From Sphingomonas sp. 3P27F8 (GTDB taxonomy: Bacteria; Pseudomonadota; Alphaproteobacteria; Sphingomonadales; Sphingomonadaceae), in the NCBI RefSeq assembly GCF_005502745.1, contig NZ_SCNL01000003.1, forward strand, positions 62,001-126,000: 64,000 nt of DNA. Reading direction: 5' to 3'. The notes below the pieces were generated by a model. That model searched no databases, had not been told where the DNA came from, and was given only the letters and a program-made list of their open reading frames with translations. The position numbers were made by a program, and so were the translations under genes. Shown here piece by piece: positions 36,501 to 43,816 of this stretch. Numbering within the stretch: position 1 is the first letter of the stretch; every line of letters begins with the position of its first letter.

Positions 36501-36980
36501 TCAGAGATTTTCGAGCAGATGCTCGGCGCTGCTCACCTTGAATTCGCCGGGTGCCTCGACGTTTAGCTGCTCGACCACGCCATCGTTGACGACCATCGAA
36601 TAACGCTGGCTGCGGGTGCCGAGGCCAAATTTGGAACCGTCCATGGTGAGGCCGATCGCCTGCGCGAAATCGCCGTTGCCATCCGCCAGCATGGTTATGT
36701 CGGCGGCGTCGCTGGATTTTGCCCAGGCCCCCAGCACAAACGGATCGTTGACCGACGTGCACACGATTTCGTCGATGCCCTTGCTCTTGATCTGCTCTTC
36801 GTTGTCGACGAAGCCGGGAAGGTGCTTGGCCGAGCAAGTCGGCGTGAAAGCGCCGGGCACCGCGAAAAGTGCTACGCGCCGACCTTTGAAATATTCCTCG
36901 CTATCTACCGCTTCCGGTCCATTCGCGGTTGCCTTGACCAAAGTGGTCTTGGGAAGCTTGTCGCCGATGCTGATCGTCAT
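36501..36980 (-). CDS. Peroxiredoxin, Prx5 type
   Basis: A 159-residue thiol peroxidase of the atypical Prx5 group, which reduces hydrogen peroxide and organic peroxides. The peroxidatic cysteine is Cys49 in PGAFTPTCS; the conserved Arg lies in GTRSQRYS (GLGTRSQRYSMVV). No second cysteine is seen where a resolving residue could be placed with confidence, so a monothiol mechanism is likely. The ATG at 36980 (MTISIGDK) begins the family sequence; an upstream codon at 37007 is in frame. Convergent with the histidine kinase gene. Confidence 0.93.
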   Translation of the reverse strand: MTISIGDKLPKTTLVKATANGPEAVDSEEYFKGRRVALFAVPGAFTPTCSAKHLPGFVDNEEQIKSKGIDEIVCTSVNDPFVLGAWAKSSDAADITMLADGNGDFAQAIGLTMDGSKFGLGTRSQRYSMVVNDGVVEQLNVEAPGEFKVSSAEHLLENL

Positions 36981-37087
36981 CTGGGAATCTCCTGTCGCCG
37001 CGCGCATGCGGTCGGGCGCTACGTCGCAAGGGCGTGCGTGATTTTCAAGCGTGGTCTGTCCGACACGCGATCGCTATGTTGTTTTGA

Positions 37088-37651
37088 ATGGAGTCCGCGA
37101 CCTTTCTTTCGGGCCAGCTTTTGCTCGCGATGCCCGGTATCGGCGATCCGCGCTTCCACCAATCGGTGATCGCGATCTGCGCACACGATGGCGATGGGGC
37201 GATGGGGATCGATATTGGCACCGCAATAGACGGGCTGAGGCTCCACGAAGTCCTGCGACAGCTTGAAATCGACCCGGGCGAAGCACCCGACGTTGCCGTG
37301 CATTGCGGCGGTCCGGTTGAAGTGCGGCGCGGATTCGTTCTTCACAGTCGCGATTGGAGCGGTGCGGATACTATTGACGTTGCGGGTCGCTGGGCGCTGT
37401 CGAGCACGCTCGACGCCTTGCGGTCGATCGCTGACGGATGCGGACCGACGCATTGGTTGGTGGCGCTGGGTTACACAGGCTGGGGGCCCGGGCAGCTCGA
37501 TGGCGAGATGACGCGCCATGGCTGGCTTAACGTTGACGCGCCTGACGAGGCAATCCTGTTTGACATGCCGCTTGATCGGCGATGGTCGGACGGCTTCGAG
37601 CGGACGGGGATCGATCCCCGGCTGCTCGCGAATGCCAGTGGGCACGCCTAG
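37088..37651 (+). CDS. YqgE/AlgH family protein (DUF179)
   Basis: A 187-residue conserved protein. The family N-terminus ([23 protein letters not shown]) and the [14 protein letters not shown] and [14 protein letters not shown] motifs are clear. Function is unresolved in the literature, although the family is widespread in proteobacteria. It is divergent from the peroxiredoxin, with about 107 bases between, and lies 131 bases before ahcY on the same strand. Confidence 0.92.
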   Translation: MESATFLSGQLLLAMPGIGDPRFHQSVIAICAHDGDGAMGIDIGTAIDGLRLHEVLRQLEIDPGEAPDVAVHCGGPVEVRRGFVLHSRDWSGADTIDVAGRWALSSTLDALRSIADGCGPTHWLVALGYTGWGPGQLDGEMTRHGWLNVDAPDEAILFDMPLDRRWSDGFERTGIDPRLLANASGHA

Positions 37652-37674
37652 TCAAAGTAGCTCAGCGAGCGGAC

Positions 37675-37690
37675 ATAAAGATATCTTTAT
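37675..37690. promoter_or_regulatory. Perfect 16-bp palindrome before ahcY
   Basis: ATAAAGATATCTTTAT is a perfect 16-bp palindrome 93 bases upstream of the ahcY start. Position and AT-rich symmetry fit a repressor operator. It resembles sites assigned to ArsR-family SahR regulators that sense S-adenosylhomocysteine, but that assignment is from memory and unproven here. No such regulator gene is in the window. Confidence 0.5.
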
Positions 37691-37782
37691 ATTTGCATCG
37701 GGGCGCCGCGGCGGGTAATGGCGCCGCAATGCCGGCCGGCGTAATGCGCCTTGGCCGACCCAATTTTTCGGAGACTTCCGCC

Positions 37783-39204
37783 GTGGCCACCGTGCTCGAT
37801 CGCCCGACCAACGATTATGTCATTAAGGACATTGCTCTCGCAGATTTCGGCCGCAAGGAAATCGAGATCGCCGAAACCGAAATGCCGGGCCTGATGGCGC
37901 TGCGCGAGGAGTTCGGCGCGTCGCAACCGCTCAAGGGCGCGCGTATCACCGGCTCGCTGCACATGACGATCCAGACCGCCGTGCTGATCGAGACGCTGAC
38001 TGCGCTTGGTGCTGACGTACGCTGGGCCACCTGCAATATCTTTTCAACGCAGGATCACGCCGCCGCCGCGATCGCGGCGACCGGCGTGCCGGTATTCGCC
38101 GTGAAGGGTGAGAGCCTCGCCGAATATTGGGACTATGTCGGCTCGATCTTCAACTGGGGCGCCGATACCGATGGCACGACCGCCAACATCATCCTCGACG
38201 ATGGCGGCGATGCGACGATGTTCGCCCTTTGGGGCGCGAAGCTCGAGGCCGGTCATTCGCTGGGCGACCCGGAGAATGACGAGGAAGTGGAGTTCCAGCG
38301 CGCGTTGAAGGCTTTCGTGGCGAAATATCCGGGCTACCTTACCGAGACCGTCAAGAACCTGAAGGGCGTTTCCGAGGAAACGACCACCGGCGTCCACCGG
38401 CTCTACGAGATCGCCAAGAAGGGCGAACTGCCGTTTCCGGCGATCAACGTGAACGATTCGGTTACCAAGTCGAAGTTCGACAATCTTTACGGCTGCAAGG
38501 AATCGCTCGTCGATGCGATCCGTCGCGCCACTGATGTGATGCTCGCGGGCAAGGTCGCCTGCGTCGCCGGTTTTGGCGATGTCGGCAAGGGCTCGGCGCA
38601 GTCGCTGCGCAATGGCGGCGCTCGGGTGTTGGTGACAGAGGTCGATCCGATCTGTGCGTTACAGGCGGCCATGGAAGGCTTCGAAGTGGTGACGATGGAG
38701 GAAGCGGTGACGCGCGCCGATATCTTCTGCACCGCGACCGGAAACGCCGATGTCATCACTGCAGATCACATGAAGGCGATGAAGCCGATGGCGATCGTTT
38801 GCAACATCGGCCACTTCGACAGCGAGATACAGATTGCGGCGCTCAGCAACTATGAGTGGACCGAAGTGAAGCCGGGCACCGATCTGGTGAAGTTCCCGGA
38901 TGGCAAGCAGATCATCGTGCTGGCCAAGGGGCGTCTGGTGAATCTCGGTTGCGCCACAGGCCACCCGTCTTTCGTAATGTCTTCGTCTTTCACCAACCAG
39001 ACGCTGGCGCAGATCGAGCTCTGGACCAAGGGTGAAAACTACCAGAATCAGGTCTATGTCCTGCCGAAGCATCTCGACGAGAAGGTAGCGGCACTTCATC
39101 TGGAAAAGCTTGGCGTGAAGCTTAGCAAGCTTAGCCAGAAGCAGGCGGACTATATCGGCGTTAAGGTCGAAGGGCCGTTCAAGCCCGATCACTACCGCTA
39201 TTGA
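37783..39204 (+). CDS. ahcY: Adenosylhomocysteinase
   Basis: Splits S-adenosylhomocysteine into adenosine and homocysteine, keeping methyl transfer running. The 473-residue protein shows [21 protein letters not shown], the [10 protein letters not shown] catalytic segment, [17 protein letters not shown], the NAD-binding [13 protein letters not shown] motif and the C-terminal KPDHYRY. The GTG start at 37783 is chosen with GGAG ten bases upstream; an ATG at 37729 is in frame. It ends with a strong terminator and precedes divL, the usual alphaproteobacterial order. Confidence 0.97.
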   Translation: MATVLDRPTNDYVIKDIALADFGRKEIEIAETEMPGLMALREEFGASQPLKGARITGSLHMTIQTAVLIETLTALGADVRWATCNIFSTQDHAAAAIAATGVPVFAVKGESLAEYWDYVGSIFNWGADTDGTTANIILDDGGDATMFALWGAKLEAGHSLGDPENDEEVEFQRALKAFVAKYPGYLTETVKNLKGVSEETTTGVHRLYEIAKKGELPFPAINVNDSVTKSKFDNLYGCKESLVDAIRRATDVMLAGKVACVAGFGDVGKGSAQSLRNGGARVLVTEVDPICALQAAMEGFEVVTMEEAVTRADIFCTATGNADVITADHMKAMKPMAIVCNIGHFDSEIQIAALSNYEWTEVKPGTDLVKFPDGKQIIVLAKGRLVNLGCATGHPSFVMSSSFTNQTLAQIELWTKGENYQNQVYVLPKHLDEKVAALHLEKLGVKLSKLSQKQADYIGVKVEGPFKPDHYRY

Positions 39205-39226
39205 TCGATAATGACGCACGAAACGA

Positions 39227-39254
39227 AGGGGGTCGCGACGCGGCCCCCTTTTTT
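39227..39254 (+). terminator. Rho-independent terminator after ahcY
   Basis: A 10-bp stem (AGGGGGTCGC pairing with GCGGCCCCCT, one T-G pair) with a GAC loop is followed directly by six T residues. It lies 22 bases after the ahcY stop. Textbook intrinsic terminator separating ahcY from divL. Confidence 0.92.
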
Positions 39255-39316
39255 CATGGAGCAACTCTGCTTATCACCGCTCGCATGACGATCCACCACG
39301 GGCGGGTGCGCCTGGC

Positions 39317-41656
39317 ATGATCGAGATCTCGACCGCCGCCGCGCTTGCCGGCGGGGTGATCGTCGCGCTGTTGCTGATGGCAGGGATTTGGCTGCTGTTC
39401 ACGGGGCTGAGCGCCGCAGCACGCGCGCGCGCCTCGGTTGGAGCTAACGACCGGTATGAGGCGCTGCTGGCCGCCGCGCCGGCCTCGCCGATGCTTGCCT
39501 ATGCCGACGGCAGGATCGAAATGAACCGGACAGTGGCCGGCTGGCTTGGCGCGGAGGGCTTGCCAACGCGAATTGACGAGCTGGCGGGCGTCATCCCATC
39601 GGATACAATCGACGCGCTCAAGAACGATATCCTCGCCGCGCACCGATCCGGCCGCGGTTTCGCGCGTACGGTCACGCCAGCGGGTTCGTCACGCACGCTG
39701 ATGTGGCGCGGCGAACGCGGACCGCGCCAGCTGGGTGCCGCCGTGGTCATCTGGGTGTTCGACGCTAGCGATAGCCAGCGGGAGATTGCCCGGCTTACCG
39801 AGCAGAAGGGCGAATTGCTCAACGCGTTCGAGGCGCTGACAGGTCTAATCGAAACGGCGCCGTTGCCGATGTGGTATCGTGGGCCGGACCTGAAACTGGC
39901 GATGGCAAATTCCGCCTATGTGGCGGCGGTCGAGGCACGCGACGCGGCCGATGTGGTGGCGCGCGGGGTCGAACTTGTCGAGGGTTCCGGGCAGGGCGGT
40001 CCACTTGGCGGAGCGGTCGCGGCGCGAGAGCAGGGGCGCCCGCAGGAACGGGTGCTTCCTGCGACCATCGCGGGCGAGCGCCGCTCACTCAGGCTTCATG
40101 ATATTCCGCTCCCGGCGGGCGGAGTGGCCGGGTACGCGATCGATATCGAGGATCTCGAACAGGCGCATGCGCGCGAGCGGCGTTTCGCCGAGGCGCAGCG
40201 CGCGCTGCTCGATCGGCTCTCTGCCGGCGTGGCGCAATTCGGCCGCGACCGAGCGCTCACCTTCTGCAACCAGCCGTTCCGTCGCATGTTCGCGATGCGC
40301 AGCGAATGGCTGGCGGATCGCCCCGAATTCGATCGGGTGCTCGAACGCATGCGCGAGGCGAACCGCGTACCGGAGATGCGCGATTTTCCCGGCTGGAAGA
40401 TCGAGCGGCGCGACTGGTTCACCCAGGCGAACAGCGCATTCGAGGAAACCTGGCTGCTGCCCGATGGCGCGCATATCCGCGTTCTGGCACAGCCGCTGCC
40501 CGACGGTGGCCTGTTGTTGATCTTCGAGGATCGAACGGAACAGGTGCAGCTGGCCTCCGCCCGCGATACACTGCTTCGCGTTCGCACCGCGACGTTCGAC
40601 AATCTGTTCGAGGCGCTCGGCGTGTTTGCCTCTGATGGCAAATTGCAGCTTTGGAACAATCGCTTTCGCGCGCTCTGGGGATTGGAGGAGGAATTTCTCA
40701 GCGGTCATCCGCGTGTCGATGCGGTGGCGGAAAAGGTTGCACCGAAGCTCGCCAACCCGTCGCGCGCGAAGTTCATCAACGAACTGGTTCGCGCTGCCAC
40801 GGTCGAGCGGCAGATGCGCAGCGGGCGCGTCGATCTCGCGGATGGCAGGCATTTCGAGTTTGCCGCTGTCCCGCTGCCGGATGGCAATGCGCTGTTCACC
40901 ATGCTCGACATCACCGACAGCCGCCGCATCGAGCAGGCGCTGCGCGAGCGCACCGAAGCGCTGGAGAATGCGGACCGGATCAAGACGGCGTTCGTCGCCA
41001 GCATGAGTTACGAATTGCGCACGCCGCTTACCTCGATCAGCGGCTTCGCGGAGATGCTGCACGGGGGATATGCCGGCAAGCTGACCAAGCAGGCCGACGC
41101 CTATGTCGAGGCGATCCTCGAATCGGTCGAGCGGCTGGGCATCATGATCGACGATGTTCTTGATCTGACGCAGGCCGTCGGCGAGGGCGAGGGGCTGGAT
41201 CGCGACGATGTTGATCTCGCCGCGGTCGCGCGTGCGGCGGCCGATCGGGTGGCGGCGCAGGCCAAGCGCGTCAAGATCGATTATGTAGTCGAAATCAGTC
41301 ATTCCGTCGGCCGCATCACCGGCGATGCCCGTCGGATCCGCGAGGTCGTGGAGCATCTGCTGCGTCACGCGATAGATGCGGCGGGCGAGGGCGGGCGCGT
41401 CCTGCTCCATGCGGATGGCAATGCCAGGACAGCGAGGATCGTCATATCGGATGACGGGGCTGGTATGGACGCGGAGACTGTCGCTCATGCTTTCGATCGA
41501 TTTGCGCGCCCCGGCATCGCCACAGGTGGCGAGCGCGCACTCGACCTGGGCTTGCCGCTAGCCAAGCAGTTCGTCGAGGCGCATCGCGGGACGATCTCGC
41601 TGGTCAGCGAGCCGGGTGAGGGCACGCTTGTAACGGTTGAGCTGCCGAGGCGATGA
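39317..41656 (+). CDS. divL: DivL-like atypical histidine kinase (Tyr in place of phosphoacceptor His)
   Basis: A 779-residue membrane-anchored, multi-PAS protein: one N-terminal helix (residues about 7-30), PAS-type regions (about 45-130, 170-260, 290-400, 410-530), a DHp helix and a HATPase domain. In the DHp H-box the phosphoacceptor is Tyr565, in ASMSYELRTP, with the TAC codon at 41009. The N-box reads LLRHAIDA where Asn is expected, and the G2 loop (ALDLGLPLAK) is degenerate, while DDGAG is kept. This matches Caulobacter DivL (Tyr550), which acts as an allosteric regulator of CckA and hence CtrA. The synteny ahcY-divL-tsaE supports this. Confidence 0.92.
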   Translation: MIEISTAAALAGGVIVALLLMAGIWLLFTGLSAAARARASVGANDRYEALLAAAPASPMLAYADGRIEMNRTVAGWLGAEGLPTRIDELAGVIPSDTIDALKNDILAAHRSGRGFARTVTPAGSSRTLMWRGERGPRQLGAAVVIWVFDASDSQREIARLTEQKGELLNAFEALTGLIETAPLPMWYRGPDLKLAMANSAYVAAVEARDAADVVARGVELVEGSGQGGPLGGAVAAREQGRPQERVLPATIAGERRSLRLHDIPLPAGGVAGYAIDIEDLEQAHARERRFAEAQRALLDRLSAGVAQFGRDRALTFCNQPFRRMFAMRSEWLADRPEFDRVLERMREANRVPEMRDFPGWKIERRDWFTQANSAFEETWLLPDGAHIRVLAQPLPDGGLLLIFEDRTEQVQLASARDTLLRVRTATFDNLFEALGVFASDGKLQLWNNRFRALWGLEEEFLSGHPRVDAVAEKVAPKLANPSRAKFINELVRAATVERQMRSGRVDLADGRHFEFAAVPLPDGNALFTMLDITDSRRIEQALRERTEALENADRIKTAFVASMSYELRTPLTSISGFAEMLHGGYAGKLTKQADAYVEAILESVERLGIMIDDVLDLTQAVGEGEGLDRDDVDLAAVARAAADRVAAQAKRVKIDYVVEISHSVGRITGDARRIREVVEHLLRHAIDAAGEGGRVLLHADGNARTARIVISDDGAGMDAETVAHAFDRFARPGIATGGERALDLGLPLAKQFVEAHRGTISLVSEPGEGTLVTVELPRR

Positions 41657-42099
41657 TTCGGCTGGCCGATCCGCAGGAGACGGAGGCCTTGGGCGCTTCG
41701 CTCGCGGCGACGCTTTTGCCCGGCGATGTCATCATGCTCGACGGGCCGCTGGGTGCCGGCAAGACGAGTATCGCGCGCGGACTGCTCGCGGCGCTGGGCC
41801 TGAAGGGCGAGGCGCCTTCACCGAGCTTTGCGATCGTTCAGCCTTATGCGCCGCCGGAGGTGCGTGTGCCGGTGCTGCATGTCGATCTTTATCGCATCGA
41901 CGATCCGCGCGAACTGGACGAACTGGGGCTGGACGAGGCGCGCCATGATTCGGCGCTGGTGATCGAATGGCCCGAACGCGCCGGGCCGGCGGTTTGGCCC
42001 GATGCTTTACGGTTGCGCCTGGAGATTTTGTCTGACGGTTCGCGCGGGTTGACTTGGCATGCGCCCCCGGCTTGGGAAGGACGATGGCGACCGATATGA
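41653..42099 (+). CDS. tsaE: tRNA threonylcarbamoyladenosine biosynthesis ATPase TsaE
   Basis: P-loop ATPase that works with TsaB and TsaD to make t6A37 in ANN-decoding tRNAs. In 148 residues: Walker A GPLGAGKT (31-38), PSPSFAIVQPY (the switch-like segment), and LHVDLYRID with DELGLDEA and VIEWPERA, all typical. ATG overlaps the divL stop by four bases, and the amgK start lies inside its last codons (16-base overlap). Confidence 0.95.
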   Translation: MIRLADPQETEALGASLAATLLPGDVIMLDGPLGAGKTSIARGLLAALGLKGEAPSPSFAIVQPYAPPEVRVPVLHVDLYRIDDPRELDELGLDEARHDSALVIEWPERAGPAVWPDALRLRLEILSDGSRGLTWHAPPAWEGRWRPI

Positions 42100-43064
42100 T
42101 TCCACCTCCCGCCGCCGCTGCCTTCCTCGCCGCGAACGGCTGGGCGGGGGCGGAAATCACGCCGCTGGCGGGAGACGCGTCCTTTCGCCGCTATTTCCGG
42201 GTGCGCAATGCCGATCGATGCGGGGTGTTGATGGATGCTCCGCCGCCGCACGAAGATCCGCGCCCGTTTATCTCGATCGCGAGATGGCTGGCGGACCGTG
42301 GCTTTGCCGCGCCTGCCATCCATGCAGCCGACGAGGCCGCCGGGCTGGTGTTGATCGAGGATTTTGGCGACGATCGGATGCGCGAGGCCATCGAGACAGA
42401 TCCGGGTTCGGCGGTGCGCCTTTACAGCGCGGCAATCGACGTGCTCGTCGCATTGAGACGGCATGAGGCGATGGCAGGGCTGCGGCCATATGACCTTGCC
42501 GAACTGCAACGCGAAGCTGCCCTGCTGGTCGAATGGTATTGTCCCGCCATAGGGCTAGACGTCGATGAGGACGCGTATCGCGCAGCATGGTACGAGGTGC
42601 TGCCACTTGCGCTTGCGCAGCGCCCGGTGACGGTATTGCGTGACTACCACGTGGAGAATCTGATGCTGATCTCCGAAGGATTGGGGCTGCTCGACTTTCA
42701 GGACGCGCTGGCGGGGCACCCGGCTTACGATCTCGTCTCCCTGCTTCAGGATGCTCGGCGCGACGTGGAGCCGTCAATAGAAGAAGCCATGCTCGCGCGA
42801 TATCGGACGGCGGCGGGCGAGGGCGATGCTTTCCTGGATGCGTATCACGTGCTCGGTGCACAGCGGAATGCCAAGATCATCGGCATTTTCACTCGGCTAT
42901 GGAAGCGAGACGGGAAGCCCCGGTATCCCTCGCTATGTCCGCGCGTCTGGGCCTATCTCGAGCGCGACCTTTCCTACCCTGCGCTCGCGCCTGTCGCGGC
43001 GTGGTTCGATGCCAACATACCGCCGGAACTGCGCGGTGATCCGATGGTGCTGTCAGCGCGATGA
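42084..43064 (+). CDS. amgK: Anomeric N-acetylmuramate/N-acetylglucosamine kinase
   Basis: A 326-residue kinase of the APH superfamily. It is called AmgK from its catalytic loop LRDYHVENLM and LLDFQDALAGHPAYDL, and from its fixed place next to murU. AmgK phosphorylates MurNAc at C1 for the MurNAc-recycling shunt that bypasses de novo UDP-MurNAc synthesis and can reduce fosfomycin sensitivity. The start at 42084 has GGAAGG six bases upstream; ATG 42096 is an alternative. Overlaps tsaE by 16 bases and murU by four. Confidence 0.9.
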   Translation: MATDMIPPPAAAAFLAANGWAGAEITPLAGDASFRRYFRVRNADRCGVLMDAPPPHEDPRPFISIARWLADRGFAAPAIHAADEAAGLVLIEDFGDDRMREAIETDPGSAVRLYSAAIDVLVALRRHEAMAGLRPYDLAELQREAALLVEWYCPAIGLDVDEDAYRAAWYEVLPLALAQRPVTVLRDYHVENLMLISEGLGLLDFQDALAGHPAYDLVSLLQDARRDVEPSIEEAMLARYRTAAGEGDAFLDAYHVLGAQRNAKIIGIFTRLWKRDGKPRYPSLCPRVWAYLERDLSYPALAPVAAWFDANIPPELRGDPMVLSAR

Positions 43065-43816
43065 CACGACCCAAAGCGATCCGGCCTGACCCGGGCGGCA
43101 ACGTGCCGAAGACCGCGATGGTAATGGCTGCCGGGCTCGGCAAGCGCATGCGCCCGCTGACAGCGACACGCCCGAAGCCTCTGGTCGAAGTCGCGGGCAA
43201 GGCGCTCATCGACCATGTCTTCGATCGTCTGAAGGCGGCTGGCGTGGAGCGCGCAGTCGTCAATGCCCATTATCTCGCCGACGCGCTGGAAGCGCATTTG
43301 CGCAACCGCGTGTCGGGAATCGAGATCGTCATTTCCGACGAGCGGGATCAACTCATGGAAACCGGCGGCGGGCTGGTGAAGGCGCGTGCGTTGCTGGGAG
43401 ACGAGCCCTTCCTTTACGTCAATAGCGATAATCTGTGGGTCGATGGGCCGAGCGATGCGATCCGCCTGCTCGCGGCGCGATGGGACGATGCGGCGATGGA
43501 TGCGCTGTTGCTGATGATCCCCTATGCCAACGCACACAATCATCGCGGGCAGGGGGATTTCCGCCTTGCCGCCGATGGCCGGATCACCGGACGGCGCGGG
43601 CGCGCGCCGGTTGCGCCATTCGTATGGACCGGGGTCCAGATCATGCATCCCCGCCTTATCGCCGATTGGCCGGAAGGGCCGTTCTCGACCAACCTGTTCT
43701 GGGATCGCGCGATTGCGGCGGGCCGTGCCTATGGCATGGTGCATCAGGGCATGTGGTTCGATGTCGGTACGCCAACCGCGATCGGGCGGACCGAGGCATT
43801 GCTTGCGGATGGCTGA
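43061..43816 (+). CDS. murU: N-acetylmuramate-1-phosphate uridylyltransferase
   Basis: Makes UDP-MurNAc from MurNAc-1-phosphate and UTP, the step after AmgK. A 251-residue nucleotidyltransferase with the signature AAGLGKRMRPLTATRPKPL, plus METGGGLVKA and NSDNLWVDGP, the metal/nucleotide site. The ATG overlaps the amgK stop. A GTG at 43103 just before the fold is an alternative start. It overlaps addB by eight bases. Confidence 0.93.
   Translation: MTRPKAIRPDPGGNVPKTAMVMAAGLGKRMRPLTATRPKPLVEVAGKALIDHVFDRLKAAGVERAVVNAHYLADALEAHLRNRVSGIEIVISDERDQLMETGGGLVKARALLGDEPFLYVNSDNLWVDGPSDAIRLLAARWDDAAMDALLLMIPYANAHNHRGQGDFRLAADGRITGRRGRAPVAPFVWTGVQIMHPRLIADWPEGPFSTNLFWDRAIAAGRAYGMVHQGMWFDVGTPTAIGRTEALLADG

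Noticed and set aside
37652..37782. SAH- or SAM-type riboswitch before ahcY
   Set aside because: The region is G+C-rich with short hairpins, but I could not find the conserved cores of those riboswitch families.
39317..41656. Treating the Tyr at the phosphoacceptor site as a mutation or pseudogene
   Set aside because: The frame is intact, the length fits DivL (769 in Caulobacter), and the gene order ahcY-divL-tsaE is that of a known atypical kinase.
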